Assembly (NCBI GenBank): GCA_021498095.1
Contig: JAIZWK010000001.1
Coordinates: 926,448-990,447, forward strand
Reading direction: 5' to 3'
Origin: Candidatus Harpocratesius repetitus
GTDB taxonomy: Archaea; Asgardarchaeota; Lokiarchaeia; Sigyniarchaeales; Promethearchaeaceae
Length of the DNA: 64,000 bases
The translations under genes and the position numbers were made by a program. The first letter of the stretch is position 1. Every line of letters begins with the position of its first letter. The notes below the pieces were generated by a model. It had not been told where the DNA came from and searched no databases. It saw only the letters and a program-made list of their open reading frames with translations. This document shows, one piece after another, positions 16,471 through 24,661 of the stretch.

Positions 16471-17283
16471 ATGATTAAATTTCAAGTAAATCCTATTTAT
16501 GATGATGTTGCCAAGAATTTTCAACCTTACCCTCAATCCCAGTCCAGGAAGAAGATAGGATTTATCTTGTTTCGTTATTATGGAAATGTCAATAAATTAT
16601 ATTCTTTTATTTTAGAAAAAGATATCATTGATAATTATCTGGCACTTAAGGATGAAATCAATGGAAAATTCTCTGTTTCTTATCAAGTTCTCCGATCACC
16701 ATTGGTATTTTCATTAAATCAACTTAAAATCATTTTGCACCGAATTGAATATGCTTTTCAACAAAAATATAACATTTCTAATCATACTGAAATGGAACTG
16801 CTCCTATATTTATCTTTACAGCGTCAAATAAGTGTAGCAGTGACATTTGCAGGAGGATTAACACCAAAATTGAAAAATAAACTAAGCCCAAAAAATGAAG
16901 AAGAGACCAAAATTCAATGTGATCACATTCTTTTTGGCGATTTGAAGCAAGTTCAAAGAGCATTTGAGTATCTCCTTCAGTATATTTCAGAAAACAATAT
17001 TAAATCATGGTCTCCCCCTTCTGAAGAAGAATTGATGCAAATTATTCAAGATTACGGATTTTCTTATCAGAAATTGCTTCATTCAAGAGGAGAATACCAG
17101 TCTTTTAAGGTGCCTTCTTCTTTTCTATCTAATCAATTAATTTCATCACAAAAAGAAACCGAAATGAAGGAAAAATTTTTCAAGTTAAGTCGTTCTCATC
17201 AAATTGCAGCAGTAGAAGATCTTTTCAATATATCAAATCTTAAACAATTCTTGGAAAATATCCGTCCTACCAAACTTTATTAA
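16471..17283 (+). CDS. Probable KEOPS complex subunit Cgi121 with C-terminal extension
   Basis: A 270-residue protein. Residues ~60-130 carry the Cgi121 pattern: a hydrophobic strand and helix with an 'aA' type segment (SPLVFSLNQLKIILHRIEYAF), then ISNHTEMELLLYLSLQRQISVAVTFAGG, where 'E-LLYL...RQI..A' is the family signature. Cgi121 activates the Kae1-Bud32 enzymes that make t6A in tRNA and binds the tRNA CCA end. Usual archaeal members are about 150 residues, so residues ~145-270 are extra and unrecognised. A GTG at 16465 is in frame, but the ATG at 16471 begins MIKFQVNP and I prefer it. Its partner genes are pelota downstream and a phosphoribosyltransferase upstream. The assignment rests on one motif region, so confidence is moderate. 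Confidence 0.6.
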   Translation: MIKFQVNPIYDDVAKNFQPYPQSQSRKKIGFILFRYYGNVNKLYSFILEKDIIDNYLALKDEINGKFSVSYQVLRSPLVFSLNQLKIILHRIEYAFQQKYNISNHTEMELLLYLSLQRQISVAVTFAGGLTPKLKNKLSPKNEEETKIQCDHILFGDLKQVQRAFEYLLQYISENNIKSWSPPSEEELMQIIQDYGFSYQKLLHSRGEYQSFKVPSSFLSNQLISSQKETEMKEKFFKLSRSHQIAAVEDLFNISNLKQFLENIRPTKLY

Positions 17284-17302
17284 TTTTACCCAAAAAATCA
17301 TT

Positions 17303-17308
17303 AAGGAG
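17303..17308 (+). promoter_or_regulatory. Ribosome-binding site deciding the GTG start of pelota
   Basis: AAGGAG lies 11 bases before the GTG at 17320. It supports initiation at this non-ATG codon, which is also where the conserved N-terminal Pelota strand begins. Confidence 0.6.
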
Positions 17309-17319
17309 TAGATATTATC

Positions 17320-18402
17320 GTGCAAATACTAAAAAATAATACCCGAAATGGAGAACTGCTGGTACAAATTGATTCATTGGATGATCTATGGATTTTATAT
17401 AACATTATTCTTCCGGGGGATCAAATTAAGGGGCGAACCGTTCGTCGTGTTGTCTTGCGTGAAGGTGATCCTGGTCAAAGAAAACCAATGACGCTTTTGA
17501 TAACTGTCGAAAAAATTGAATTTCATGAATTTACTAATCGACTTCGTGTTACTGGTGTGATTTTGGAAGGTCCTGAAGACTATGTATCTCATGGGCAACA
17601 TCATACATTCAACTTAGAACCCGGGCATCAAATTCGCATTTTCAAGGAGAAATGGTTTAGAAACGATATTGAACGTATCAGGCGCAGTATGACTAAAAAA
17701 GATACAAATCAAATTCTCGTAGTGGCGATAGAAAATGGACTTGCAAATATTGCTGTTCTTTCGAATTATTCTTTGACACCAATTGTGGAAATTAATGAAA
17801 ATATCCCTGGAAAACGTTATAAAAAACAGATGCATAAAGCAGCAGTTGAATCTTTTTATGGTCAAGTCTATAATGTCTTGAGGGAGAACTGTGAAAAATT
17901 AGGAATAGGATTTATTGCTATCTGTGGACCTGGATTTGAAAAAGAGCATTTTTCTGAGTATTTTCACACTCATCACGATCAACATGATTATTCCGTAGAA
18001 ATTCGAGTTATTAATGCAAGTTCAGGTGAATTAAGCGCAGTTTATGAAATTCTTCGCAATGGAAGTTTGGCTGCATTAAAAACAGATTTTAAACTTGCTC
18101 AAGATGAAATGATTATGGCAAAATTCATTGAACATTTAGGAAAAGATAATGGAACGGCGGTATATGGTCTGAAACAAACCGCTCTTTGTTCTCAAATGGG
18201 TGCTGTTGAAGATCTTCTTATTTGTGATGTGTTATTACGATCAGCAAATAAAGAAAAACGCCAGCAAATTGAAGATGCATTAAACAACACCGAAGCTGCA
18301 CGGGGAACAGTCCATATTCTAAGTACCATGAACCCTGCTGGTGAACAATTACAAGCCTATGGTCAGATTGCTGCTATACTACGTTATAAAGTTGATTTAT
18401 AA
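17320..18402 (+). CDS. pelA: Pelota (aPelota/Dom34), ribosome rescue factor
   Basis: A 360-residue, three-domain Pelota. Domain A (1-130) has an Sm-like fold with the loop DDLWILYNIILPGDQIKGRTVRRV, the family's decoding-site motif. Domain B (about 135-260) and domain C (about 265-360, eRF1-3 like) end in VHILSTMNPAGEQLQAYGQIAAILRY, which is the conserved Pelota C-terminus. The GGQ motif of eRF1 is absent, as expected. Pelota enters the empty A site of stalled ribosomes and works with ABCE1 (and aEF1A in archaea). The start is GTG, supported by AAGGAG 11 bases upstream. It is third in the 15831-19447 run. Confidence 0.96.
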   Translation: MQILKNNTRNGELLVQIDSLDDLWILYNIILPGDQIKGRTVRRVVLREGDPGQRKPMTLLITVEKIEFHEFTNRLRVTGVILEGPEDYVSHGQHHTFNLEPGHQIRIFKEKWFRNDIERIRRSMTKKDTNQILVVAIENGLANIAVLSNYSLTPIVEINENIPGKRYKKQMHKAAVESFYGQVYNVLRENCEKLGIGFIAICGPGFEKEHFSEYFHTHHDQHDYSVEIRVINASSGELSAVYEILRNGSLAALKTDFKLAQDEMIMAKFIEHLGKDNGTAVYGLKQTALCSQMGAVEDLLICDVLLRSANKEKRQQIEDALNNTEAARGTVHILSTMNPAGEQLQAYGQIAAILRYKVDL

Positions 18403-18421
18403 AATAAAGTGATTATTATCC

Positions 18422-19447
18422 ATGCGAAAAACTGCCACACCCTTAATTGAAATTGGGGATCAGCTTCATGTTCCCCTATTTGGTTTGGATTTTTTAGGAA
18501 TTTTAGATAGAGGAACCAACGTTTTGGAAGTAAAGCCAATTACCATCTGTAATTTATACTGCAAATATTGTTTTGTTTCTGCAGGTGATTACCGCCGTAA
18601 TTTTCTAGCCGAACCTGAGTATTTGCTAAAGTGGATTAAGAAAGCAGTTGAGATTAAGCAAGATGATGCGATTGAAGTCCACTTAGCTCCCTACGGTGAG
18701 ATCTTTTTATATTCTGGGCTTGAAAAACTAATTAAAGGACTTCGCAATATTCCAAAAATTGCCACTATCAGTATGCAAACAAATGGGCTCCTTCTTAGTT
18801 CAACTTTGATTCAAAAGCTTGAATCATGGGGGGTAAATCGGTTAAATATTTCATTAAATAGTATGGATGAACAAGCATGTGCCAATTATTGTGGAGTAAA
18901 ATCTTATAATTTATCAAGGTTGCTTCAAACTTTCGAAGATATCCTTTCAACCAATATGGATCTATTAATTGCTCCTGTATGGTTTAAAGGTGTTAATGAT
19001 CAAGGAATTGAGGATATTATTTCATATGCTGTGAAAAAACACTCTGAAGGATATGAATGGCCCAAATTCCGGCTTGGAATCCAAAATTACTTAGTTTATA
19101 AAACTGGAAGAAAGATCCATCGTGCAAAAATGAGGGAATTTTCGTATTTTTACCGTGTTTTACATAAAATGGAGCAAAAAACGGGATTAAAGCTCAAATT
19201 GGGTCCAGATGATTTTGATATACATAAAACTTTTCCTGTAATGCCCTCAGTGAAGCGAAATCAAAAAGCAAAAGTAAAAGTTTTAATGCAGGGGCGCTGG
19301 AAAAATGAATATATTGCTCAACTGGATGAAAATTGGGCTGTAAAGGTTCTAAGTAAGGTTCCTCTTCAATCTCAGCAAAATATTCAAGTAAAATTCATAA
19401 AAAGCTTGTTGCACGGAAATTTATTAACTGCAATTCCCTCTGATTAG
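18422..19447 (+). CDS. Radical SAM protein with C-terminal TRAM-like barrel
   Basis: A 341-residue radical SAM enzyme. The cluster motif CNLYCKYC gives Cys43, Cys47 and Cys50 (canonical CX3CX2C). It is followed by the TIM-barrel elements EVHLAPYGEIFLY (SAM-binding region) and ISMQTNGLLL, and RLNISLNSMD. The last ~60 residues (KAKVKVLMQGRWKNEYIAQL and onward) look like a small beta-barrel resembling a TRAM RNA-binding domain, pointing to an RNA-modification role. The precise reaction is not readable. It lies 19 bases after pelota, so probably in the same transcript, and converges with the next radical SAM gene (31-base gap). Confidence 0.85.
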   Translation: MRKTATPLIEIGDQLHVPLFGLDFLGILDRGTNVLEVKPITICNLYCKYCFVSAGDYRRNFLAEPEYLLKWIKKAVEIKQDDAIEVHLAPYGEIFLYSGLEKLIKGLRNIPKIATISMQTNGLLLSSTLIQKLESWGVNRLNISLNSMDEQACANYCGVKSYNLSRLLQTFEDILSTNMDLLIAPVWFKGVNDQGIEDIISYAVKKHSEGYEWPKFRLGIQNYLVYKTGRKIHRAKMREFSYFYRVLHKMEQKTGLKLKLGPDDFDIHKTFPVMPSVKRNQKAKVKVLMQGRWKNEYIAQLDENWAVKVLSKVPLQSQQNIQVKFIKSLLHGNLLTAIPSD

Positions 19448-19478
19448 ATCCATTTTTAGTAATCGTTTTAGAAAAAAG

Positions 19479-20678
19479 CTATTTATTGTGTAAATGGCTG
19501 GGCAAATTGTTAAATATAGGTGTATATTCTCTAACTTCTGCCAATTTTGGATCTCTAAAAGGAAGAATCTCATAAATTCCACATTTAACCCGAAAATCTT
19601 CAAGAATCTCCAAAAAATTCTTTTCATTCGCTAAGAACGGAGGTAAATCTAATGTACCTCTAGTTTTATTTAATTTCATCATCTTTTCTGGTATTTTTGC
19701 TTGCTTTAGTAAGAATTTTTCAAGTTTCAGAATTTCAGACAATGGACCTTGAATCTGCATGAATAGCAGACACCCGTCTTCGGATATTTCTTCAAAGGGT
19801 AGATGTATATTGTCCGCTCTCCGAAGATAGCGCTCTCTAATCTGTACTTGGTCTTTTACTGCGACTGAACAGAAATGAACGGTAAAGTTTTCATTATTGG
19901 AAAAATCTTCAACTACACGTTCAGCAAATTTACGTGAACCCTCAACAGTTGCTAAAGTTCCTTGTTGAAGATGAAATCCTCTTTTTATTAGTTCTTCTTG
20001 ATTTGGTGCACACATTTCAAATTCATTTAAATTAATGTAGTTCGCACCGATTGCTTGAAGATATTGTATCAATTTAAGAATATATTGATGATTCTCTTCA
20101 GTAGGAATGACGGGAACTTCAGCACCAACTGAATAAGAATGCCCAAGTGCAAATTCGATTTTTGAAAAATCTTCAAGGGCAGGATGGAATCTAATACTGT
20201 CGAGACCCGCTTTATCTAAACGATTAGCAATTATGGGGTCAAATGTAACACCTGAAGTATAAAGATGAATGTGAAAATTCTTTCCATATTTTAATTTCAT
20301 TTCTTGAATAATTGCACAAACTAAATCTTTCTTGCGTGAAGATGATAGGGGATCTCCTCCAGTAAAACTCATTCCCTTTGCATCAACTGCTGATATTTCT
20401 TCTTCTAATGTGGATAGGATGTTTTTAATGTCATCCGGGTTATTTATTGAAATTTCATCAACAAAATGGGATAAAGAGCTTTTTCTGTGCTCAGAAATGG
20501 GACAGTACCAGCGACAATGATTGGGTAAATTACAATCTCCCCCCATGAAATACACTACTTTCATACCTTTCATACATAATTGACATCCGTAAGGTAAATT
20601 CCCTATTACCCAAGAGTTTCCAGGAAGTCGCTTTATCCTTTTTTGATTTTGATTTTTATCATTATTCTTAATTCTCAT
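19479..20678 (-). CDS. COG2108-like radical SAM protein with unusual CX5CX3C cluster motif
   Basis: A 399-residue protein resembling the uncharacterised archaeal family related to pyruvate formate-lyase activating enzyme. An N-terminal GCQLCMKGMK (Cys32, Cys35) precedes the cluster region. There the expected CX3CX2C is replaced by GGDCNLPNHCRWYCPIS, i.e. Cys49-x5-Cys55-x3-Cys59. Downstream elements look normal: GMSFTGGDPLSSSR for the SAM amino group, then IHLYTSG and IRFHPA. The codons of the motif read cleanly, so this is not a frameshift. The C-terminal 100 residues form an extra alpha/beta domain. No substrate is known. The alternative is that another Cys (e.g. 32 or 35) takes part in the cluster. 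Confidence 0.78.
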   Translation of the reverse strand: MRIKNNDKNQNQKRIKRLPGNSWVIGNLPYGCQLCMKGMKVVYFMGGDCNLPNHCRWYCPISEHRKSSLSHFVDEISINNPDDIKNILSTLEEEISAVDAKGMSFTGGDPLSSSRKKDLVCAIIQEMKLKYGKNFHIHLYTSGVTFDPIIANRLDKAGLDSIRFHPALEDFSKIEFALGHSYSVGAEVPVIPTEENHQYILKLIQYLQAIGANYINLNEFEMCAPNQEELIKRGFHLQQGTLATVEGSRKFAERVVEDFSNNENFTVHFCSVAVKDQVQIRERYLRRADNIHLPFEEISEDGCLLFMQIQGPLSEILKLEKFLLKQAKIPEKMMKLNKTRGTLDLPPFLANEKNFLEILEDFRVKCGIYEILPFRDPKLAEVREYTPIFNNLPSHLHNK

Positions 20679-20744
20679 ATTAAATTAAATCTCTCCTTAT
20701 AATCAATCCAATGTTCTTCATTTATTACCACTTCTTTTTCTTTT

Positions 20745-21461
20745 CTATCCTTTTTCTAATCGTCTTCGCACTAATCGATTAACTCGGGCAATTTGATAGA
20801 GTCGCGCTTCTGCATTTTCGTCTAATTCAAGTTCTTGATGAAGAAAAACTCCTGTTCTGCCTTTCTTTTTTCGTCTTTGTAAAACACGAATACGTTGTCT
20901 TACCATTTGGTCTGAAATACCCAGAATTTTAGCAATTTCATCTTGCCGATCGATAATTGGTGATGAGATATGACCATCTGGAGTAGGTTCAATCAGTAAA
21001 AGATCTTTATTCACTCCTGGCTTTCGAATATTTTGCGTTAATTCATTTGAAGTTAATGCACCGCCAAAATTATAAAAATCATATCCTAATGATGATAATT
21101 TAGTCATTAATATAATCAAATGAATATTTTCAGGTAGTTCATATACTAATTTGATTAAATCATTTGGAGTGGATTGAACCAAATACTTACGTATAATCTT
21201 GTAAGAAGATGCATCGAGCGCCAATTCTAATTGATAACTAGGTAAATGGGTTAAAAGTAAGATATCAATATCACTTTGAACTGAAATATCACCGCGAGCT
21301 ATTGATCCATAAGTCAAGGTAGGAAATCCCGCTTTTTCTAAATAAGAAACTATTTTAATTGCCCGAGATCGAAAGGTTTGTAAAAGATTCCAATGTGCTT
21401 GGCTGTAGTGATAAGATTGATAGGAATAAATCCCAAAATTGCTTTTTGTTTTGTGATCCAT
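20745..21461 (-). CDS. Predicted nucleotidyltransferase with C-terminal helix-turn-helix
   Basis: A 238-residue protein with a pol-beta type nucleotidyltransferase core: YGSIARGDISVQSDIDILLL at 51-70, i.e. the GSxARGDxxxxSDxD motif with Asp64 and Asp66 as metal ligands. The C-terminal part (about 175-200) reads as a helix-turn-helix, DEIAKILGISDQMVRQRIRVLQRR, followed by a basic tail rich in Arg. The combination matches an archaeal family of stand-alone nucleotidyltransferases (COG1665-like). The substrate is unknown; the DNA-binding part suggests autoregulation or nucleic-acid association. It follows the radical SAM gene start by 66 bases on the same strand. Confidence 0.82.
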   Translation of the reverse strand: MDHKTKSNFGIYSYQSYHYSQAHWNLLQTFRSRAIKIVSYLEKAGFPTLTYGSIARGDISVQSDIDILLLTHLPSYQLELALDASSYKIIRKYLVQSTPNDLIKLVYELPENIHLIILMTKLSSLGYDFYNFGGALTSNELTQNIRKPGVNKDLLLIEPTPDGHISSPIIDRQDEIAKILGISDQMVRQRIRVLQRRKKKGRTGVFLHQELELDENAEARLYQIARVNRLVRRRLEKG

Positions 21462-21522
21462 TTGAATTCATTTTCATTTATATTATTTGATTTTTATCGA
21501 ATTAGAAGGAATAATGTTGCAA

Positions 21523-22455
21523 TTAATTGCAATCTATCTTTAAAAAACGCGCGATTAAGCCGATAATTACAGTTTCGTTTCTGAAAAACCACCAATCTCC
21601 TTTTGTAAATCTAAATTCATTTATTGAAATATTTTCTCTAATTTCATTTCTTTCAGAAATAGAGCTAACTAATTCTGAAAAAATGTCATTTTCTTTTGAA
21701 TTTACCCAATTTTTAGCGGGAAAAATGCACAAAAGATCTTTAATGAGGGATTTTAATGAAGTAGTCTCTATTTTACTGCTTGTGTATTTTTTATAGATTT
21801 TTCTAAAAGGAATAAGATATAGATAGTAAATTGCCTGTAAAGGTGTCCAGATTAATGAAAAAAAAGATTTAATATCTGACCATATCCAAGTAGGTCGAAT
21901 AAATATATATTTTAATTTAGGAAAGGAGTAGTGCTCTGGGTAATTAAGTATTGTTGAAAAATAAGGAAATATAGAGTGATCAAATAATATTATGGTGTCT
22001 ATTTCATTATCAATTAAGAATTTCTGTAAAAATTCAATGGGTGATGAATTTCGTTCTAAAAGTTTGTAAAAATTTGAAGGAGACATAGTCCACACTTTAG
22101 CATTCAATAAAGCAAGGGTAGAACCAATCAAGCTTTCTACTTTTTTTCCACCTTGAAGTGGAGCAATCATAAAAAAGTGATATTGTTGGCTATCAACAAG
22201 TTTGTTTTGCAATTGTGAAAGTGAATTTCTTTCAATCTCTAATCCGAGAAATTCATCATTCAGACCATATTGATAAAGATTTCCTGAATAATTCTCCATC
22301 TTCCACTCCTTCTGCACAACATGGCTTAATATGACTTTGTTCCATCTACGATATCGCCGTAATAACCGAATAAAGATAATAAGGATAAATAAAACACCAA
22401 CTTCGACAGGCATCCATTTTATCCAATCGATATGCTCCCATTGAAAGAATAACAT
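21523..22455 (-). CDS. Unknown membrane-anchored protein
   Basis: A 310-residue protein I do not recognise. An N-terminal transmembrane segment at about 17-33 (VEVGVLFILIIFIRLL) is followed by a basic stop (RRYRRWNK), so the rest is probably cytoplasmic. A parallel alpha/beta core is suggested by HFFMIAPLQGGKKVESLIG, VWTMSP and DTIILFDHS. A second hydrophobic stretch at about 200-220 (SLIWTPLQAIYYLYLIPF) may re-enter or associate with the membrane. The GGKK loop is not a proper Walker A. The gene begins 11 bases after the stop of the GNAT gene, so the two are probably co-transcribed. Confidence 0.6.
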   Translation of the reverse strand: MLFFQWEHIDWIKWMPVEVGVLFILIIFIRLLRRYRRWNKVILSHVVQKEWKMENYSGNLYQYGLNDEFLGLEIERNSLSQLQNKLVDSQQYHFFMIAPLQGGKKVESLIGSTLALLNAKVWTMSPSNFYKLLERNSSPIEFLQKFLIDNEIDTIILFDHSIFPYFSTILNYPEHYSFPKLKYIFIRPTWIWSDIKSFFSLIWTPLQAIYYLYLIPFRKIYKKYTSSKIETTSLKSLIKDLLCIFPAKNWVNSKENDIFSELVSSISERNEIRENISINEFRFTKGDWWFFRNETVIIGLIARFLKIDCN

Positions 22456-22466
22456 AATGTTTCCTC

Positions 22467-22976
22467 TTATTTAATGCTAAGCTGCTTATGCATATATATA
22501 TGCTCGTCTACATAGAAAGGTTTCATAATACCGTCATCCATGGTAATTATTTCATTTTTATTGCTGCTAATAACTGTAAATCCCCGCTTTTTATAAAAGT
22601 TTAATGCCCATTCTGCATGTTTATGAACAAAAAGTCTAATTTCGGCTAGATTATCCCGTAATGTTTGAAATTCTAAAAAGTTCATCAGAGATTGACCATA
22701 ATTTTTCCGATGTTGATCGTATCTGACAAAAAAATACCCAATATAACTAAAAGATTCCATTTTTTGATAAGTTGCGAATGCTTGATATGCCCCATTATCC
22801 CTTAATATGAAAAAGTCCCTAATTTGAAAATTTTTTTCCGCCCAAGCTTGATCTACATCGATTTCATCAGAACTACTTACATCATGAATTATATTACGAT
22901 AAAGGGGTGCATTAGAATTCAAAATTTCAATAATTTCTGGGATAAGTTCAGTTCCCGTACGAACAATAAGATGCAT
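22467..22976 (-). CDS. GNAT-family N-acetyltransferase
   Basis: A 169-residue acetyltransferase. The acetyl-CoA-binding motif A is seen in FVRYDQHRKNYGQSLMNFLE (pattern R-x-x-x-Y-G-x-x-L), and the following strand and helix RLFVHKHAEWALNFYKKRGF give the common 'N.A...Y.K.GF' motif B. The C-terminus (VDEHIYMHKQL) is the typical last strand ending in 'M.K.L'. The substrate (protein N-terminus, antibiotic or small amine) cannot be read. It heads a two-gene unit with the membrane-anchored unknown protein. Confidence 0.85.
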   Translation of the reverse strand: MHLIVRTGTELIPEIIEILNSNAPLYRNIIHDVSSSDEIDVDQAWAEKNFQIRDFFILRDNGAYQAFATYQKMESFSYIGYFFVRYDQHRKNYGQSLMNFLEFQTLRDNLAEIRLFVHKHAEWALNFYKKRGFTVISSNKNEIITMDDGIMKPFYVDEHIYMHKQLSIK

Positions 22977-23146
22977 TCTTAATCAACTAAAGATTTCTCA
23001 CTTAATAATAATTGAGGTTCTTCTTTTTTCATTTTTATTAAAATTTCTTTAACATCTCTTAAAATTTTGTTAAAAGCAGAAAAAAAGATAAATTTCTCAA
23101 AATCGCAACAAAACAACAAAAGATTTAGAAAGTTAAGAGCTCATCA

Positions 23147-24079
23147 CTAAAAATTTGATTGCATTATTAAATGTCCACGAATTTGTTTTGCTCTCGTTCG
23201 TAACGTAACTTCCGTAATTCGTGCTACATTCGCAATTTGTGTTTGAGTTTTTCGTTCTCCAAGGTGTTTTGCTGCCAAATAGAGAACTGCTGCTGCAATT
23301 CCTTTTGGATCTTTTCCCATTTTCCTTAATCCTCGTTTTGAAGCAGATTTTAGTAAATCAAAAGCAAATTTCTGAGTGGTTATTGAAAGTTCCAACTCTG
23401 CACCAAAGCGATAAATTAGTGGATTGGGTGAAATCGGGTGGTAATGCAAATTCATTTTAGGTAAAACCTTGCGAACTATTAATCCGAGAGATCTATGCAC
23501 AGAACGAAGCGGGATCATTGCAATTTCCACAATTTCTTCCAATAAACGCGGAAAATCATGGATACGTATAGCAGCATATAATGAAGCAGTTACAAATGAC
23601 TCAATTGATCTTCCCATTGTTAATTTTTGTTTTGCAACTTCGGAATAAATTTTCCAAGCAGATTCTTGAATAAAATCAGGAATTTGCAACTTTTGGCAGA
23701 GAGATGCCAACTTAGGACGAGATTCCCAGAAATTTCTTTCAATTGAGTTAATAAGTGAACCTTGGATTTTACTTAAGCGATTAAACAGTTGTGCTCTGCG
23801 GGATGCTAATTGCCGACCTTTTGAATCGGTGCTGGTTAATCCAATTACCGTTCTTGGTCCGTAAGATCTCCATCTTGGTTCAGTACGCCGTCGGGCACGC
23901 ACTTCATCAGCAGTATAAGCCCTTCGTTCAGTTGAAACATATTCTGTCCCAAAAACCATTCCGCAATTTCGACAAACGCGAAAACCATCATCTGTGATGA
24001 ATATTTCAGGTAATCCGCAGCAATCTTGAATTTTTTCATCAAGATCTTCAAAACAAGAGCCGTAAGGAGGTGGTGTCAT
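23147..24079 (-). CDS. tfb: Transcription initiation factor TFB (first paralogue)
   Basis: A 310-residue TFIIB homologue. The N-terminal zinc ribbon has Cys20-Cys21 adjacent and Cys36/Cys39 (VCRNCGMVFG). The usual first CxxC is therefore replaced by CC. The B-reader/linker follows (ERRAYTADEVRARRRTEPRW with many Arg), then two cyclin repeats; the first contains KLTMGRSIESFVTASLYAAIR and the second GLRKMGKDPKGIAAAVLYLAAKH and QTQIANVARITEVTLRTR, the BRE-reading helix-turn-helix. TFB recruits RNA polymerase to TBP-bound promoters. A close paralogue lies at 26131-27045. The 5' leader holds a small hairpin at 24103-24121. Confidence 0.96.
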   Translation of the reverse strand: MTPPPYGSCFEDLDEKIQDCCGLPEIFITDDGFRVCRNCGMVFGTEYVSTERRAYTADEVRARRRTEPRWRSYGPRTVIGLTSTDSKGRQLASRRAQLFNRLSKIQGSLINSIERNFWESRPKLASLCQKLQIPDFIQESAWKIYSEVAKQKLTMGRSIESFVTASLYAAIRIHDFPRLLEEIVEIAMIPLRSVHRSLGLIVRKVLPKMNLHYHPISPNPLIYRFGAELELSITTQKFAFDLLKSASKRGLRKMGKDPKGIAAAVLYLAAKHLGERKTQTQIANVARITEVTLRTRAKQIRGHLIMQSNF

Positions 24080-24102
24080 AGCGATGCACTTAGGTCACTT
24101 GG

Positions 24103-24121
24103 GATGATGAAAAAAATCATC
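24103..24121 (-). promoter_or_regulatory. Inverted repeat in the tfb (first paralogue) leader
   Basis: GATGAT and ATCATC form a 6-bp stem around a 7-base A-rich loop, 24 bases upstream of the tfb start codon. A TATA-like TTTTATACT on the minus strand near 24157-24165 would place the repeat inside the 5' leader. It could be an operator or a small RNA hairpin; no further evidence. Confidence 0.3.
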
Positions 24122-24210
24122 AGCCCGATGTGGACGTTTAAACTTTGTAACGAACTAGTATAAAAGATTTTTGTCGAAAAATTCCCCCGTTCTTCCCACA
24201 GAAAGTCAGA

Positions 24211-24549
24211 TTAAAACGTTAGCTGATGCCATCCTTCCTTTAACATACTGGAAATTTTTTCACCGACAAACTGCACACTGACACCTAGTTCTATCAGTCT
24301 TTCTGAAACTTTGTAATCATCACTGCATTGTTTACAAGCCCAAACAGAAATTTTTTCAGTTTCCACAAGATCCATAACTTCGGCTTTTAATTCCAAAACA
24401 CTAACAACTGTTCTTTGAATGGGTCCCCATAGGATAAGTACAACTTCTTCCATCCAATGTTCCCGAATGGCATTACGGGCGTATGGAAAGACTACATCTG
24501 TTAAAATACGTGGATCTGCATCGCTAACCAAAATAAAAACTTTATCCAT
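24211..24549 (-). CDS. DsrE-family small protein
   Basis: A 112-residue protein with the compact alpha/beta fold of the DsrE/DsrF/YchN group: strand KVFILVSDADP, helix, EVVLILWGP, then KISVWACKQCSDDYKV and a C-terminal helix with a final GWHQLTF. The conserved cysteine position of the family is occupied by a CxxC (Cys72, Cys75). Some members carry sulfur as a persulfide, so a thiol-based role is possible but not proven. It is divergent from the ADP-ribosylglycohydrolase gene, sharing a 112-base intergenic region with a TGATCA at 24581-24586. Confidence 0.75.
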   Translation of the reverse strand: MDKVFILVSDADPRILTDVVFPYARNAIREHWMEEVVLILWGPIQRTVVSVLELKAEVMDLVETEKISVWACKQCSDDYKVSERLIELGVSVQFVGEKISSMLKEGWHQLTF

Positions 24550-24661
24550 GCATTGATTTTGTCGTTCGTTAATAAAAAAATGATCATTCTTAAATTAAGG
24601 TCAAAAAACGAATTTCAAAATATACTTTTATTTTTGCTCTTAATTATATTTAGATATAAAA

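Noticed and set aside
21523..22455. Possible P-loop NTPase from a GGKK loop
   Set aside because: The loop PLQGGKKVES lacks the GxxxxGK(S/T) pattern and no Walker B is evident, so I left it as unknown.
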